A stretch of 5,471 bases of DNA from an uncultured Steroidobacteraceae bacterium (GTDB lineage Bacteria; Pseudomonadota; Gammaproteobacteria; Steroidobacterales; Steroidobacteraceae). Below, piece by piece: positions 4,841 to 5,471 of the stretch. The stretch covers positions 1-5,471 of the forward strand of contig CATPBQ010000344.1 in NCBI GenBank assembly GCA_955652795.1. The letters are read 5' to 3'. The notes beneath the pieces were generated by a model that saw nothing but the letters and a program-made list of their open reading frames with translations, was not told the DNA's origin and ran no database searches. The number at the start of each line of letters is the position of its first letter. Position 1 is the first letter of the stretch. A program made the translations under genes and the position numbers.

Positions 4841-5471
4841 CTAGGGGGCGACCTTGAACTCGATCCCCTGCGCGAGCGGCAGCTCGCGGCTCCAGTTCAC
4901 GGTGTTGGTCTGGCGGCGCATGTACGCCTTCCAGGCATCGGAGCCGGACTCGCGGCCGCCGCCGGTATCCTTCTCGCCACCGAACGCCCCGCCGATTTCG
5001 GCGCCCGAGGTGCCGAGATTGATGTTGGCGATACCGCAGTCGCTGCCGGCGGCTGACAGGAAGGCTTCCGCGTTCTGCAGTCGATCGGTGAACAGCGCCG
5101 AGGACAGGCCGTGGGCGGAGGCGTTCTGCGCGGCGATCGCCTCGCCGAGCGACCCGACCGGAATCAGGTACAGAATGGGTGCGAAGGTTTCGGTCTGCAC
5201 GATCGGCCAGTCGTTGCGGGCGCGAATGATCGCAGGCTCTACGAAGTTGCCCGCGCGCTTGAGCGTGTTGCCACCAAAGAGCACCTCGCCGCCGGCGTCG
5301 CGTGCGCTCACGATGGCGGCCTGGTAGCGCTCGACGGCGTGCGCATCGATCAGAGGGCCCATGAGCGTCTCGCCCTCCAGCGGATCCCCGATGCGCACCT
5401 GCCGGTAAGCATGGATCAGGCGCCGTTCCAGATCCGCCGCGATCGCCTGGTGAGCGAACACGCGCCGCGTG
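4841..5471 (-). CDS. ALDH7-family aldehyde dehydrogenase, C-terminal part (5' end outside window)
   Basis: Members of this clade (human ALDH7A1/antiquitin, bacterial AmaB-type enzymes) oxidise alpha-aminoadipic semialdehyde to alpha-aminoadipate with NAD+ in lysine catabolism. Only the last 210 codons are present, of a protein usually near 500 residues. The frame runs off the right edge reading TRRVFAHQAIA, which in relatives directly follows the catalytic GQRCTT segment; the active-site Cys should therefore lie just outside. GTG at 5459-5461 is an internal Val, not a start. Visible family features are QTETFAPILY (the Glu-Phe cofactor-ribose motif of ALDHs) and the C-terminal block TSGAEIGGAFGGEK, then TGGGRESGSDAWKAYMRRQT and LPLAQGIEF, which closely match ALDH7A1. 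The GTSGAEIGG loop is the substrate-carboxylate 'anchor loop' of ALDH7, which supports an amino-acid-derived semialdehyde as substrate. The gene converges on the kinase gene with 10 nt between stops. No other lysine-catabolism gene is visible, so the exact substrate is inferred. Confidence 0.9.
   Translation of the reverse strand, partial: TRRVFAHQAIAADLERRLIHAYRQVRIGDPLEGETLMGPLIDAHAVERYQAAIVSARDAGGEVLFGGNTLKRAGNFVEPAIIRARNDWPIVQTETFAPILYLIPVGSLGEAIAAQNASAHGLSSALFTDRLQNAEAFLSAAGSDCGIANINLGTSGAEIGGAFGGEKDTGGGRESGSDAWKAYMRRQTNTVNWSRELPLAQGIEFKVAP

Overview
The window is gene-dense, GC-rich bacterial chromosome with almost no intergenic DNA and no RNA genes, mobile elements, CRISPR arrays or long repeats. 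The protein set (class II fumarase, NudL-type Nudix hydrolase, MazG, a PhoP/PhoQ pair behind a PepSY-domain protein, ALDH7-type aldehyde dehydrogenase) and the composition suggest a high-GC gammaproteobacterium, perhaps of the Xanthomonadales/Nevskiales/Steroidobacter type. That placement is inference from style and gene content, not from a search.

Left part (1-2398, + strand): the 3' two thirds of fumC, then a CoA-pyrophosphatase-like Nudix gene starting one base after the fumC stop, then mazG, whose start overlaps the end of the Nudix gene by 8 nt. These three look like one tightly packed transcription unit. The Nudix enzyme and MazG are both 'house-cleaning' pyrophosphohydrolases, acting on CoA derivatives and on NTPs respectively. 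Their link to fumarase is probably only positional.

Middle part (2399-4830, + strand): a 64-nt spacer with an imperfect dyad, then a likely operon of a small exported PepSY protein, a PhoP-like OmpR-family response regulator and a PhoQ-like sensor histidine kinase. The kinase has the HSLKTPL phosphoacceptor box and the layout of enterobacterial PhoQ. It lacks the acidic cluster that PhoQ of Escherichia/Salmonella uses to sense cationic peptides and Mg2+. A compact GC hairpin lies between the phoP-like and phoQ-like genes. The proposed working model is that the periplasmic PepSY protein modulates or reports to the kinase, and the kinase phosphorylates Asp51 of the regulator.

Right part (4841-5471, - strand): the C-terminal 210 codons of an ALDH7-family dehydrogenase (alpha-aminoadipic semialdehyde dehydrogenase type, lysine catabolism), converging on the kinase gene. 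Only 10 nt separate the two stop codons, and those 10 nt form a perfect palindrome. The catalytic half of the enzyme lies outside the window.

Overall this is ordinary core-type sequence. The most interesting part is the PepSY-PhoP-PhoQ operon with its divergent sensor domain. I saw nothing that clearly amounts to an undescribed system.
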